A stretch of DNA of 64,000 nucleotides from CAIVVT01 sp052145115 (GTDB lineage Bacteria > Acidobacteriota > Terriglobia > Bryobacterales > Bryobacteraceae): positions 62,001 through 126,000 of the forward strand of contig JBKQPG010000025.1 of the NCBI GenBank assembly GCA_052145115.1, given 5' to 3'. Position numbers and translations under genes: made by a program. The notes beneath the pieces were generated by a model. The model made no database searches, was not told the origin of the DNA, and saw only the letters and a program-made list of their open reading frames with translations. Of the stretch, positions 53,816 to 63,015 are shown in pieces (within the stretch, counting starts at the first letter, position 1; every line of letters starts with the position of its first letter).

Positions 53816-54574
53816 ATGCAGCCATTGACGCTGCAACCATCGTTTGATTTACTCTATCAGCGGCTCCTGGAGCGGCTCCGGTTCCAGATCGCGGCCGGTT
53901 CCCTGACTGTGCGCCGCCTGGCCAGGCAGATCGGCATCTCACAGCCGCACATGCAGAACCTGATCAGCGGGAAGCGGGCCATGAACGTGGAGATGGCGGA
54001 CCGGTTGCTGGAGTTTCTCGGCATTTCGCCATTGAATCTGGCGACGGGGGCGGAACTGGGCAGCGCTCTGGAGCGCGTTGCTCCCTCGCCGGAACTGGTC
54101 CGCTACGTTCCGCTGCTGGCCGGGCTCGTGGGACCGGCGCATCCGTTCTCCGAGCCAGGAGAAAACTCGGGTTGGGTGGCGCTGCCCGCCGCTGCCGCCG
54201 AGCAGTGGCGCCAGCCCGTGTTTGCCGAACTGGGAGGGGACCCAGAGCTGGCGAAAGAGTTCCCTGGAGCCAGCTTCGTCCTGCTGGAAACAGCCTTGCC
54301 GGCCCGGTTCCGGGTCCGGATCGACGCCTGGTACGCCATCCGCTGGTCTGGCGGGGGCTGGATCCGGCGGTTACGGCATGAGGCCGGGCGCCTGGTCATC
54401 CTCGGCCAGGAAGGCTTGCGGCCCGCCATCGGGCCGGACCGGATCGAGTTGCGCGGGACCACCACGGACGCGCACATCCGGGGACTCGTGGTGTGGCTGG
54501 GCGGCGATCCTCGGCACCCCAATCCCCTGGCGCAGTCGGGCTACCTGATGCCACCGCCCGCGGCCGATTCGTAA
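53816..54574 (+). CDS. HTH regulator with degenerate S24-like C-terminus
   Basis: A 252-residue protein. Residues 20-70 form an XRE/Cro-type helix-turn-helix (LTVRRLARQIGISQPHMQNL and ISGKRAMNVEMADRLLEFLG). The C-terminal 100 residues (RVRIDAWYAIRWSGGGWIRR, then GRLVILGQEG and RGLVVWLGGD) follow the strand order of LexA/CI peptidase domains. The catalytic Ser (DSM motif) is absent and the Lys position reads Arg (WIRRLR), so self-cleavage is unlikely. The start is ATG 53816 after an AT-rich gap. It overlaps the convergent glycosyltransferase gene by 34 bases. It may control itself and the divergent zinc-finger gene. Confidence 0.65.
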   Translation: MQPLTLQPSFDLLYQRLLERLRFQIAAGSLTVRRLARQIGISQPHMQNLISGKRAMNVEMADRLLEFLGISPLNLATGAELGSALERVAPSPELVRYVPLLAGLVGPAHPFSEPGENSGWVALPAAAAEQWRQPVFAELGGDPELAKEFPGASFVLLETALPARFRVRIDAWYAIRWSGGGWIRRLRHEAGRLVILGQEGLRPAIGPDRIELRGTTTDAHIRGLVVWLGGDPRHPNPLAQSGYLMPPPAADS

Positions 54575-55713
54575 AGCGCGTTCACCTGGCGCGCGGTCTC
54601 TTCCCACGTGAAGCGGGCCACCTGAGCGTGGCCGCGCGCGATCATCTCCGCCCGCAACGACGGCGAGAGCAACACCTCGCGGATGCCCCGCGCGATGTCG
54701 AAGACGTTGTCCGGGCTCACGATCACGGCGGCCTCGCCGACGACCTCAGGCAGCGACGTGGACTTCGAGCAAACGACCGGCGTGCCGGACGCCATCGCCT
54801 CCAGAGGCGGCAGGCCAAAGCCCTCATACAGCGACGGGAACACAAACACCTCGGCCGCCTCGAAGAAGACCCGTAGCGCATTGAGCGGAACGAAGCCCAG
54901 GAACCGCACCGCGCCCTGCACGCGGGAGTGCAGCACCGTCTGCCGGACCAGCGGATAACGCGAAATCTCATCGCCGATGATGATCAGCCGCAGGTCCGCG
55001 TAGTGCGGATGATTGGCCAATTCGCGTTTCACCAGCGCGAAGGCCTCGATCAGCCGCGGGATGTTCTTTTGCGGGCGGATCGTGCCGGCGTACAGCAAGA
55101 ACGGGTAATTGACCTGGTAGCGCTCCAGAATGCGCCGCCGTTCGAGGTCCCAGGCCTCAGGCCCGGCGGCGCGGGCATCCTCGCCGGGCTGGTGATGGGA
55201 GAAGCGTGGATCGGTGGCGCCATAAATTCTGACCACCTTTTCATTCGCAATGCCCAGAATATTGACTACGTCGTGGCGTGTGGATTCGGAAACCGCCATC
55301 ACGCGCTCCGCCCGCTCCAGGGCGCGGCGAATGCCCATGGTACGAAGTTTATGCCGCCATCCGGACGGCGCCCCAAAGACCAGGGCGCTGAGGTCGTGGA
55401 CCGTCACCACGTAGGGGCGCGGCATCAACAGCGGCACCTGAGTCAGGGGAATGTGGCTCAGATCCACTTTCAACCTGCGGATCAGCAGGGGGAATCTGAG
55501 TTGATCCGTCCGCTCCGCGTCGCTCCTCTCGTAGGGCACGCGCTCGAAGTTAGGCGGCAGGCCGTCGAGCTCGTGCCGGTCTTCGGAATGGGCGATCAGC
55601 AGAAACCGGTGCGGCACGCCGATGGCGGCTAAGGCGCGCAGCAGATTCCGGATGTAGGTCCCAAAGCCAAAGTCCCGGATGTGGCGCGCGTCGAAGGCAA
55701 TCCGCAACGGCAT
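54541..55713 (-). CDS. glycosyltransferase family 4
   Basis: A 390-residue GT-B enzyme. The N-terminus is GT4-like (MPLRIAFDARHIRDFGFGTY, then NLLRALAAIG). VVTVHDLSALVFGA and RAERVMAVSESTRHDVV follow. The donor half has LLYAGTIRPQKNIPRLIEAF, LIIIGDEISRYP and FVFPSLYEGFGLPPLEAMAS, the E-x(7)-E donor site. It resembles mannosyltransferases of the MtfB/WbdB kind. It is separate from the polysaccharide cluster and located before glyA on the same strand, with a 20-base gap, so it might be cotranscribed with the glyA operon. Confidence 0.9.
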   Translation of the reverse strand: MPLRIAFDARHIRDFGFGTYIRNLLRALAAIGVPHRFLLIAHSEDRHELDGLPPNFERVPYERSDAERTDQLRFPLLIRRLKVDLSHIPLTQVPLLMPRPYVVTVHDLSALVFGAPSGWRHKLRTMGIRRALERAERVMAVSESTRHDVVNILGIANEKVVRIYGATDPRFSHHQPGEDARAAGPEAWDLERRRILERYQVNYPFLLYAGTIRPQKNIPRLIEAFALVKRELANHPHYADLRLIIIGDEISRYPLVRQTVLHSRVQGAVRFLGFVPLNALRVFFEAAEVFVFPSLYEGFGLPPLEAMASGTPVVCSKSTSLPEVVGEAAVIVSPDNVFDIARGIREVLLSPSLRAEMIARGHAQVARFTWEETARQVNALYESAAGGGIR

Positions 55714-55733
55714 ACTGCGCCCCTGGCGGAGCT

Positions 55734-57014
55734 TCAGACCACCGCCGGCGCCAGTTTCCAGCCGTAGAGCGGAAAGCGTTCCGTCAGAGTCTGCACGCGG
55801 CGGCGCACCGCGGCCAGGTTGTCCTTGTCGGCGGGAGCCGAAAGAACCTGCGCAATCAGGATTCCCACTTCGCGCATCTCGGCGGCGTCGAAACCGCGCG
55901 TGGTCACCGCCGGGCTGCCCAGGCGGATGCCGCTAGGATTCATCGGCGGATTGGTGTCGAACGGGATCGCATTCTTGTTGACCGTGATCCAGGCCTCGTC
56001 GAGAGCCTTTTCCGCCTCCTTGCCGCGCAACCCGCGGCAGAATACATCCACCATCGCCAGGTGCGTGTCCGTGCCGCCCGACACGATCCGGTAACCGGCC
56101 TGAGTCAGCGCCTCGGCCAGGGCCTTGGCATTGACGACGACACGTTTCTGATACTCGGCGAACCCGGGCTGCATCGCTTCCAGGAAGCACACCGCCTTCG
56201 CGGCGATGACATGCACCAGCGGACCGCCCTGGGTGCCCGGGAAGACCACCTTGTCGACCGCCGCGGCGTATTTCTCCTTGCACAGAATGAGGCCCGAGCG
56301 CGGCCCGCGCAGGGTTTTGTGAGTGGTCGAGGTGACGATGTCGGCCCACTCGCAAGGGTTCGGATAGAGCCCGGCCGCGACCAGCCCGGAGAAGTGGGCC
56401 ATGTCCACCAGCAGCAGCGCGCCGCAGGCATCGGCGGCTTCGCGGAAGCGGGCGAAATCGATGATCCGCGAGTAGGCGCTGGCGCCGGCGATAATCAGCT
56501 TCGGCTTGTGCTCGTCCGCCAGCCGCGCCAGTTCCTCGTAGTCGATCACTTCATCGTCCCGGCGGACGCCGTAGGCGACGATCTTGTACGTCTTGCCAGA
56601 AAAATTCAGCGGATGGCCGTGCGTGAGGTGTCCGCCATGCGCCAGGTTCATGCCCATGATGGTGTCGCCCGGCTGCAGCACGGCGGCGTAGGCCGCCTGG
56701 TTGGCCTGCGAGCCGGCATGCGGCTGCACGTTGGCGTGCTCGGCGTGGAACAGCTGTTTGGCGCGCTCGCGGGCCAGGTTCTCAATGACGTCGGTGAACT
56801 CGCAGCCGCCGTAATAGCGCTTGCCGGGGTAGCCTTCGGCGTACTTGTTCGTGCACACGCTGCCGGTGGCCTCGAGCACCGCCTCGGAGGTGAAGTTCTC
56901 GCTGGCGATGAGTTCGATGCGCGAGTGCTGGCGCTGCGTTTCGTTGCGAATGGCGGCGGCGATCTCCGGATCGACCTGCTCCAAGCTCCGGCTCATGCGC
57001 TCCTGCTGGCTCAT
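55734..57014 (-). CDS. glyA: serine hydroxymethyltransferase
   Basis: A 426-residue PLP enzyme converting serine and tetrahydrofolate to glycine and methylene-THF. The signature lysine region is TSTTHKTLRGPRSGLI, and ELIASENFTSEAVLEATGS, KYAEGYPGKRYYGGCEF and PHAGSQANQAAYAAVL match the family over its length. Its ATG overlaps the end of rpiB by four bases, so they form an operon, an arrangement common in several bacterial groups. Confidence 0.97.
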   Translation of the reverse strand: MSQQERMSRSLEQVDPEIAAAIRNETQRQHSRIELIASENFTSEAVLEATGSVCTNKYAEGYPGKRYYGGCEFTDVIENLARERAKQLFHAEHANVQPHAGSQANQAAYAAVLQPGDTIMGMNLAHGGHLTHGHPLNFSGKTYKIVAYGVRRDDEVIDYEELARLADEHKPKLIIAGASAYSRIIDFARFREAADACGALLLVDMAHFSGLVAAGLYPNPCEWADIVTSTTHKTLRGPRSGLILCKEKYAAAVDKVVFPGTQGGPLVHVIAAKAVCFLEAMQPGFAEYQKRVVVNAKALAEALTQAGYRIVSGGTDTHLAMVDVFCRGLRGKEAEKALDEAWITVNKNAIPFDTNPPMNPSGIRLGSPAVTTRGFDAAEMREVGILIAQVLSAPADKDNLAAVRRRVQTLTERFPLYGWKLAPAVV

Positions 57015-57517
57015 GCCTGTGCCCCCTTCTGCGCGCTGTCTTTTGCCCCTTCCGCCGCACCGGCCCCCGCGGGATCCTCGCGCTCCAGGGCCATCATTTT
57101 GTTGACCCGGCGCTCATGACGCCCGCCGCTTTCGAACTGCGTGTTCAGGAAGATCCGCACCATTTCGTCGGCCTCTTCGGGTTTGGTGTAGCGTTCACTG
57201 AGGGCCAGCACGTTGGCGTCGTTATGCTTGCGGGTCAGACCGACCTCTTCCGGGTTGGTCGCCAGCGCAGCGCGGATGCCCTTCACCTTGTTCGCCGCCA
57301 TCGCCATGCCCATGCCAGTCATGCAGACCAGAATGCCGCGGTCGGCTTTGCCCTGCACCACCTCTTGCGACACTTTGGCGGCGTAATCAGGGTAATCCGT
57401 AGAGACCGTGTCGTGGGTTCCCAGATCCTCGACGGCGTGGCCGTCGGCGGCCAGAACGCCTTTGAGATGCTCCTTCAGCTCGAAGCCAGCGTGGTCGGCG
57501 CCAATAGCGATTCTCAT
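57011..57517 (-). CDS. rpiB: ribose-5-phosphate isomerase B
   Basis: A 168-residue isomerase of the RpiB/LacAB family (ribose-5-P to ribulose-5-P). It starts MRIAIGADHAGFELKEHLK; ATG 57515-57517 is chosen for this reason. DLGTHDTVSTDYPDYAAKV and GILVCMTGMGMAMAANKVKG contain the substrate and catalytic Cys positions; most relatives read CGTG or CTTG, here CMTG. RAALATNPEEVGLTRKHNDA and NVLALSERYT follow. The C-terminus has an extra 25 residues, low-complexity and basic then acidic. A palindrome lies immediately upstream. Confidence 0.93.
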   Translation of the reverse strand: MRIAIGADHAGFELKEHLKGVLAADGHAVEDLGTHDTVSTDYPDYAAKVSQEVVQGKADRGILVCMTGMGMAMAANKVKGIRAALATNPEEVGLTRKHNDANVLALSERYTKPEEADEMVRIFLNTQFESGGRHERRVNKMMALEREDPAGAGAAEGAKDSAQKGAQA

Positions 57518-57527
57518 AGGATATTCA

Positions 57528-57567
57528 AGTTTAACATGCAGGCCGGGCCCGGACCGCATGCTAAACT
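57528..57567. promoter_or_regulatory. 40-base imperfect palindrome between rpiB-glyA and proS
   Basis: The sequence is symmetric about 57547/57548 with 17 of 20 pairs matching: AGTTTAACATGC on the left, CCGGGCCCGG in the centre and GCATGCTAAACT on the right. It lies 10 bases before the rpiB start codon and 35 before proS, in the only space available for both promoters. A second GTTTAACAT occurs at 57573-57581. It is a candidate operator or an mRNA hairpin; no known factor matches. Confidence 0.5.
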
Positions 57568-57602
57568 AGTGAGTTTAACATCACAGAAAATCAGGACTTA
57601 GC

Positions 57603-59327
57603 ATGCTCTGGAGCCGTCTTTTCATTCCTACTTTACGAGAAGCCCCGGCGGAAGCCGAGGTCGTCAGCCATCAACTTCTGTTACGTGCGGGTTATGTCCG
57701 CCAGCTGGCCGCCGGCGTCTACAGCTACCTGTACCTGGCGCAGCGCGCGATGCTGAAGATCACTCAAATCGTCCGTGAGGAGATGGACGCCATCGGCGCG
57801 CAGGAGTTCCATCTGCCGGCGCTGAACCCGGCCGAACTGTGGCAGGAGTCGGGCCGTTATGACGTGATGGGCGACAACCTGTTCAAGCTGAAGGACCGCT
57901 TCGGCCGCGCGTTGTGCCTGGCGATGACTCATGAAGAGGTGATGACCTCGATCGCCCGCGGCGAACTGCGCAGCTACAAGCAACTGCCCCAAATCTGGTA
58001 CCAGATTCAGACCAAGTTTCGCGACGAGGTGCGCCCCAAATCGGGCCTGCTGCGCGTGCGCCAGTTCCTTATGAAGGACAGCTACTCCTTCGATCTCGCG
58101 CCGGCCGGGCTCGACGTCAGCTATGAGAAGCACCGCGTGGCCTATTGCCGCATCTTCGACCGCTGCGGCCTGGATTATCTGACCGTCGAGGCGCACTCCG
58201 GCGCAATGGGCGGCAGCCAGTCGCAGGAGTTCATGGTGGCGACGGATGCCGGCGAGGACTACGTGGCTTTCTGCCGCGAGACGGGCTATGCGGCGAATCT
58301 CGAAAAGGCTGTCTCCAGGGCCCAGCCGCCCGCCGCTCCAGATCCGCCGGGCGACCTGGCGCCGGAGGAAGTTCATACGCCCGGCCAGAAGACTATCGAG
58401 GATGTCGCGGCCTTTCTCGGCGTGCCGGCGACCGCGTTGATCAAGACCCTGGTCGTGGTGGGCGACGGCAAGCCGTGCGTGGCCCTGCTGCGGGGCGATC
58501 ATCAACTCAGCGAGACCAAGTTCCAGACCGCGACCGGCTGCCTGGAGTTCCGTCCGGCGCGTGCGGAGGAGATCCGCGAGTGGTTCGGGGCCGACGCGGG
58601 CTCGCTCGGACCGGTGGGCTTGACGGGCCTGCCGGTGCTGGCCGACGAGTGCCTCCAGGGCCGTGTCAACATGATCTGCGGCGCCAATAAGAACGATTAC
58701 CACCTGAGGAACGTCACGCCCGGCGTGGATTTCCAGTGCGCCTGGCACGATCTGCGCCAGGTGGCTCCGGGCGACACTGAAGTCAACACGGGTCTGCCGC
58801 TGGAGATCAGGAAGATGGTCGAGATCGGCCACATCTTCAAGCTCGGATACAAGTACTCCCACTCCATGGGCCTGAATGTGCTGAACCAGGACGGAGTCGA
58901 AACGCCCGTCATCATGGGCAGCTACGGCATCGGCATCGAGCGCATCCTGTGCGCCGCCATCGAGCTCTACGCCGATAAGGACGGCATGTCGCTGCCGCCG
59001 GCCATCGCGCCGTTCGAGGTCGTGGTGACGCCCATCAAGTACAGCGACGCTGCTTTGCGGGCCGGTGCGGACCGGCTCTACGCCGGGCTGCAGGCGGCCG
59101 GTGTCGACGTGCTTTACGACGACCGCGATCTGAGCCCCGGCGTTAAGTTCAAGGACGCCGACCTGACCGGCATTCCCTATCGCATCAACGTGGGCAAGAA
59201 ACTGCCCCTGGGGCTGGTGGAAATCGTGGATCGGCGCACTCACCAGGTGAGGGAAGTGCCCGTCGCTGAAGCGCCCGCCTGGATTGCGGAGCAGGTGCGC
59301 GCGGCCAAGAACTGCGCCAAACCATGA
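57603..59327 (+). CDS. proS: prolyl-tRNA synthetase
   Basis: A 574-residue class II synthetase of the bacterial (ProS type 1) form. It has LRAGYVRQLAAGVYSYL, motif 2-like FRDEVRPKSGLLRVRQFLMK in outline and the class II motif 3 region GSYGIGIERIL. A YbaK-like editing insertion lies at about residues 245-390 (VAAFLGVPATALIKTLVVV). The anticodon-binding domain forms the C-terminus (VLYDDRDLSPGVKFKDADLT). The length fits the family. The next gene starts inside its last codons (ATGA at 59324-59327). Confidence 0.97.
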   Translation: MLWSRLFIPTLREAPAEAEVVSHQLLLRAGYVRQLAAGVYSYLYLAQRAMLKITQIVREEMDAIGAQEFHLPALNPAELWQESGRYDVMGDNLFKLKDRFGRALCLAMTHEEVMTSIARGELRSYKQLPQIWYQIQTKFRDEVRPKSGLLRVRQFLMKDSYSFDLAPAGLDVSYEKHRVAYCRIFDRCGLDYLTVEAHSGAMGGSQSQEFMVATDAGEDYVAFCRETGYAANLEKAVSRAQPPAAPDPPGDLAPEEVHTPGQKTIEDVAAFLGVPATALIKTLVVVGDGKPCVALLRGDHQLSETKFQTATGCLEFRPARAEEIREWFGADAGSLGPVGLTGLPVLADECLQGRVNMICGANKNDYHLRNVTPGVDFQCAWHDLRQVAPGDTEVNTGLPLEIRKMVEIGHIFKLGYKYSHSMGLNVLNQDGVETPVIMGSYGIGIERILCAAIELYADKDGMSLPPAIAPFEVVVTPIKYSDAALRAGADRLYAGLQAAGVDVLYDDRDLSPGVKFKDADLTGIPYRINVGKKLPLGLVEIVDRRTHQVREVPVAEAPAWIAEQVRAAKNCAKP

Positions 59328-60481
59328 CCGCGGATCGCACCGCGACGCCGCGGCCGGATTGGGAAGCGCCGCAGCCCAGTTGGGCTTCGATCCGCGAGGA
59401 GTTCCCGTCTCTGGCCAGTTGGACGTTTCTCAATACCGCAACCTTCGGCCAATTGCCCCGGCGCGCCGAGGAGGCGATCGCGCGTCATCTGACCCGCCGC
59501 CGCGACAACGCCTGCTCGGACTTTCTGTCCTGGTTTGGCGAACACGACGAATTGCGCGCCCGGCTGGCTCAATTCATCTCTGCCACGCCTGCCGAGATCG
59601 CCTTCCTGCCGAACTCCTCCTGGGCCCTCGGCCACCTGCTCACCGGACTGGACTGGCGTGCGGGCGACGAGGCGCTCACGGCGGAGAGTGAGTTCCCCAA
59701 TCATCTTTATGCCGTGGAACACCTGGCCCGGCGCGGCGTGCGCGCGGTGCGCTGCCCCTACGACGAAGTGCTTGCGGCGCTCACTCCGCGCACGCGCCTG
59801 GTCCTGCTGAGCACCGCAAATTACAGCACCGGCTACCGCGCCCCGGTGGCGGAACTGGCGGCCGAGTTTCGCAAACGCGGCATTTTGTTTTATCTCGACG
59901 CCACGCAAAGCCTGGGCGCGCTGCGCCTCAACTTCCAGGAGATCCAACCCGACCTGCTGGCGGTGAATTGCTACAAGTGGATGCTGGCCCCCAACGGCGC
60001 CGCATTCATGGCCGTCGCGCCGGCGCTGCGCCAGCGGCTGGAGCCGCTCTCCATCGGCTGGCGCAGCCATCGCGACTGGCGCAGCGTCGACTGGCTGCAT
60101 GAGGGCCCGCCGGAACTCGTCGACAGCGCCGAAAAGTACGAAGCGGGCATGCTCGCCTCGCTACCGCTGTATGCTCTGGCGGCCAGTCTCGACCTGATGT
60201 TCGAAGCGGGCCCCGCGCGCATCGAGGAGCGTGTCCTGGGCCTGGCGCAGGACGTTCGCACCCGCATCCGCGCCCTTGGCGGCGAGCCTCTGCCGTACGA
60301 CAACACGGCCATCGTCGCGGCGCGTTTCCCAGGCCATGACGCCTCCGAACTGGCCGCGCGACTGAAACAGCAGCGCGTGCTGGTCTCCGCGCGCCACGGT
60401 CTGCTGCGCGTCTCCACGCACTTTTATAACAACGAAGCCGACCTCGACCGTTTCACTGAGACTCTTTCGAAGCTTCTCTAG
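59324..60481 (+). CDS. class V aminotransferase
   Basis: A 385-residue PLP enzyme of the cysteine desulfurase/isopenicillin-N-epimerase group. Features are FLNTATFGQLPRRAEEAIAR, FLPNSSWALGHLLTGLDWRA, STANYSTGYRAPVAELAAEF, the Asp in FYLDATQSLGALR and the Schiff-base lysine K218 in VNCYKWMLAPNGAA. The region containing the cysteine of desulfurases is not evident, so a transaminase, epimerase or kynureninase-like reaction is more likely. It overlaps proS by four bases and is therefore translationally coupled to it. The substrate is unknown. Confidence 0.88.
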   Translation: MTADRTATPRPDWEAPQPSWASIREEFPSLASWTFLNTATFGQLPRRAEEAIARHLTRRRDNACSDFLSWFGEHDELRARLAQFISATPAEIAFLPNSSWALGHLLTGLDWRAGDEALTAESEFPNHLYAVEHLARRGVRAVRCPYDEVLAALTPRTRLVLLSTANYSTGYRAPVAELAAEFRKRGILFYLDATQSLGALRLNFQEIQPDLLAVNCYKWMLAPNGAAFMAVAPALRQRLEPLSIGWRSHRDWRSVDWLHEGPPELVDSAEKYEAGMLASLPLYALAASLDLMFEAGPARIEERVLGLAQDVRTRIRALGGEPLPYDNTAIVAARFPGHDASELAARLKQQRVLVSARHGLLRVSTHFYNNEADLDRFTETLSKLL

Positions 60482-60604
60482 CATGCGCCGGATGCCCGCG
60501 CGACCACCGGTCCATCTTGTTCGCTGCGCCGGGCCGGCGCCCGCCGCTCGGGCGTAGACGATCGTCGAAACGCGCACCACTTGCTTGGGCGGTTCTTCCA
60601 GGAC

Positions 60605-62755
60605 TCAGTTGCCAGTCCCGATCTTCTCACCGCGTTTCAGCGTGCGGTCGAAGAACTCCGCCGTGGCGGCGTAGCAGCGCACCCAACTCCTCCACATCAG
60701 AAATCCGTGGATCTCATCCGGCAGGATCAGTTGTTCGAAAGGGACGTGATGCTCGCGCAACCGCTGCACCAGGTCCACGGTTTGGCTGAACGGCACATTG
60801 CGATCATCGTCGCCGTGAATCAGCAGCACCGGCGACCTCCAGGTTTGGACATACGCGTCCGGCGACGACTCCCACGCCAGTTTCGCGGCTGCCTCCGCAT
60901 CCGGCGGGCGCAGCGCCAGGTTGCCGAACCATGGCCGCTCCGTGAGGAAGACGCTCCAGTCGTGCACCCCGTGGAAATCCACGCCAGCTTTGAACAGGTC
61001 CGAATCGCGCGCCAGGCCCATGGCGGTCAGGAACCCGCCATACGAACCGCCCCACAACCCAATCTTGCGGGCATCGACTCCCGGCAGCGATTGCACGTAC
61101 CGTCCCGCGGACACAACGTCCTTGTACTCCGCCGCCCCGCGCCAGCAGGAGTCGGGCGCTTCACGAAACGCGCGCCCGTACATGACGCCGAGCCGGTAGT
61201 TCACGGACAGAACGGCGTATCCGCGGCTGGCCAGGTATTCATTCTCGGAGTAAGCGTTGTGGTAGTAATCCATGTAATGAAAGCCCAGCATCATCTGCCG
61301 GATCGGCCCGCCGTGCATGAAAACTAACCCTGGAACCTTTCCGCCCGCGCCGCGCGGCAAGAATAGCTGGCCGTGGACTGTGATACCGTCCGCGCTGCGG
61401 AAAACCACCTGCCGGGGCGCAACCAGCGCGGCCGAAGGAAAATCTTCCGGCAGCGCCTCACGGGCGATCATCTCGCGTCCTCGCGCGCTGATCACATACG
61501 GCATGGCAGGCGATGTCGCCGTCGATCCGAGACAGACAACGCTCTGACCGTCGCCGGTCTCGACCGGAGACCATTCCATCGTCTCGCCGCGGGTGAGGGC
61601 CCGCTGCGCAGCGCCGCCGTCCACCGGGACGCGCCATAGGTGCCGGCGGTCCACGTCGTCCTGATTCGAGGAGTAGATAATCGACGCCCGGTCCGCACTG
61701 AGCGTGACGTGCTCCACATCGAACTCGCCGGGGGTGAGCAGCACGGCCGCGCCTCCCGGAGCGATTGAATACAAGTGATTGCGCCCATCCTGCTCCGACG
61801 CGAACACGACTCGTCCATTCGCCGCGCAGTTCAGCGCCGCGTCCTCAGTCAGCCCGGGCAGAGAGTCCTCAAGCCTGCCGCCGCTGCGCCACAGCAACCG
61901 GCCCACGCCCGTGGCGGCATCGGCGATCCAGATCGACCATGGCACAGGGCGCACCGGAATCAGCGGCAGCTTCATTTCCTCTCCGGGCGTCCGCACGAAG
62001 ACGATCCATTTGCCGTCCGGCGACCAGCGCGGCATCGTATCCCGGTCCACGCTCGGCGCCAGGTAGCGGATCGAGGCGCCATCGAAGTCGTAGATCGCCA
62101 CCAGGCTGTGCACGCCACGATCGCTGACGAACGCAATGTGCTTGCCGTCCGGCGACCACTTCGGTTGAACTGCGGTGCCGCGCACAGCGGCCAGTTCCTT
62201 GACCCGCTGTTTCCCGTCCACGCTGGCCAGCCACAACTTCTTTTTCGCGGACCACACCGCCCACCGGCCGTCGGGTGAAACCTGGATGTCCTCGCAATCC
62301 TCCTCCGGGCAACCCATCTCACCCAGCGGGCGCGGCTGTGCGTCTTTGGCCTCGAGATCCAGCGCGAAAACCTGCTGCCTGGCGCCCTTCGTCCAGCTCT
62401 CCGGATTGGCGCTCTCCTGCGCTCCATTCAATTCGCTTCCCAGCGTGTACAGTACAATTTTGCCATCGGAAGTCAGCCGCAGGCTGGCGATGGGCTGGCC
62501 GTCATCGGCGGTGTAATGGGTCACCTGGCGGGCGGTGTGAACGAAGTCCGGGCCGTCCGCCACCCACACGTTGCGCACTCCCTTTGCTTCGAACACCCAG
62601 GCAACGCGGCTGCCCTGCGAAGCGGCCGTCAGGCCGCTTGGAAAGGGTGAACTCATGACCTGCTCCAGGGTGAACGGCGCTTGCGCCGCCACGACCGCCG
62701 CGGAGCCCAGGAGCACAGCGCAGACCATGTGGAACCGAAGTGGGGCGAATGTCAT
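60605..62755 (-). CDS. exported S9-family (prolyl oligopeptidase) peptidase
   Basis: A 716-residue serine peptidase. ATG 62753-62755 begins a signal peptide (MVCAVLLGSAAVVAAQA within the first 30 residues). The N-terminal two thirds are WD40-like/PD40 propeller repeats (for example DIQVSPDGRWAVWSAKKKLW and PKWSPDGKHIAFVSDRG). The C-terminal alpha/beta hydrolase domain has GLVFMHGGPIRQM, the nucleophile elbow GLWGGSYGGFLTAMG, the Asp in LLIHGDDDRNVPF and the His in ILPDEIHGF. It should cut short peptides in the periplasm. It stands alone, convergent with the aminotransferase. Confidence 0.93.
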   Translation of the reverse strand: MTFAPLRFHMVCAVLLGSAAVVAAQAPFTLEQVMSSPFPSGLTAASQGSRVAWVFEAKGVRNVWVADGPDFVHTARQVTHYTADDGQPIASLRLTSDGKIVLYTLGSELNGAQESANPESWTKGARQQVFALDLEAKDAQPRPLGEMGCPEEDCEDIQVSPDGRWAVWSAKKKLWLASVDGKQRVKELAAVRGTAVQPKWSPDGKHIAFVSDRGVHSLVAIYDFDGASIRYLAPSVDRDTMPRWSPDGKWIVFVRTPGEEMKLPLIPVRPVPWSIWIADAATGVGRLLWRSGGRLEDSLPGLTEDAALNCAANGRVVFASEQDGRNHLYSIAPGGAAVLLTPGEFDVEHVTLSADRASIIYSSNQDDVDRRHLWRVPVDGGAAQRALTRGETMEWSPVETGDGQSVVCLGSTATSPAMPYVISARGREMIAREALPEDFPSAALVAPRQVVFRSADGITVHGQLFLPRGAGGKVPGLVFMHGGPIRQMMLGFHYMDYYHNAYSENEYLASRGYAVLSVNYRLGVMYGRAFREAPDSCWRGAAEYKDVVSAGRYVQSLPGVDARKIGLWGGSYGGFLTAMGLARDSDLFKAGVDFHGVHDWSVFLTERPWFGNLALRPPDAEAAAKLAWESSPDAYVQTWRSPVLLIHGDDDRNVPFSQTVDLVQRLREHHVPFEQLILPDEIHGFLMWRSWVRCYAATAEFFDRTLKRGEKIGTGN

Positions 62756-63015
62756 AGGGTTATGATACGCATACCTCCAGTGGGCCGTGCCTGCAGGTCT
62801 TGTTCGCCTGCTTGGGCTGCGGAAACCCATCCCGACGCCGAATCCCGCCCCGGCTTGCCCTCACGGGCCGCTGGTATGGCATACTAAAGATTGCGTGTTT
62901 CCTGACGGCCGCGCCTTGGGCGCGCCTGGCTCGCGGACTCCCCGCGGTTTGACTCCTGTCGCGCGCCGTTCGTAGCATGGAAGTTTGTGAGAATTCGCAC
63001 GGAGAACGTCTGTCT

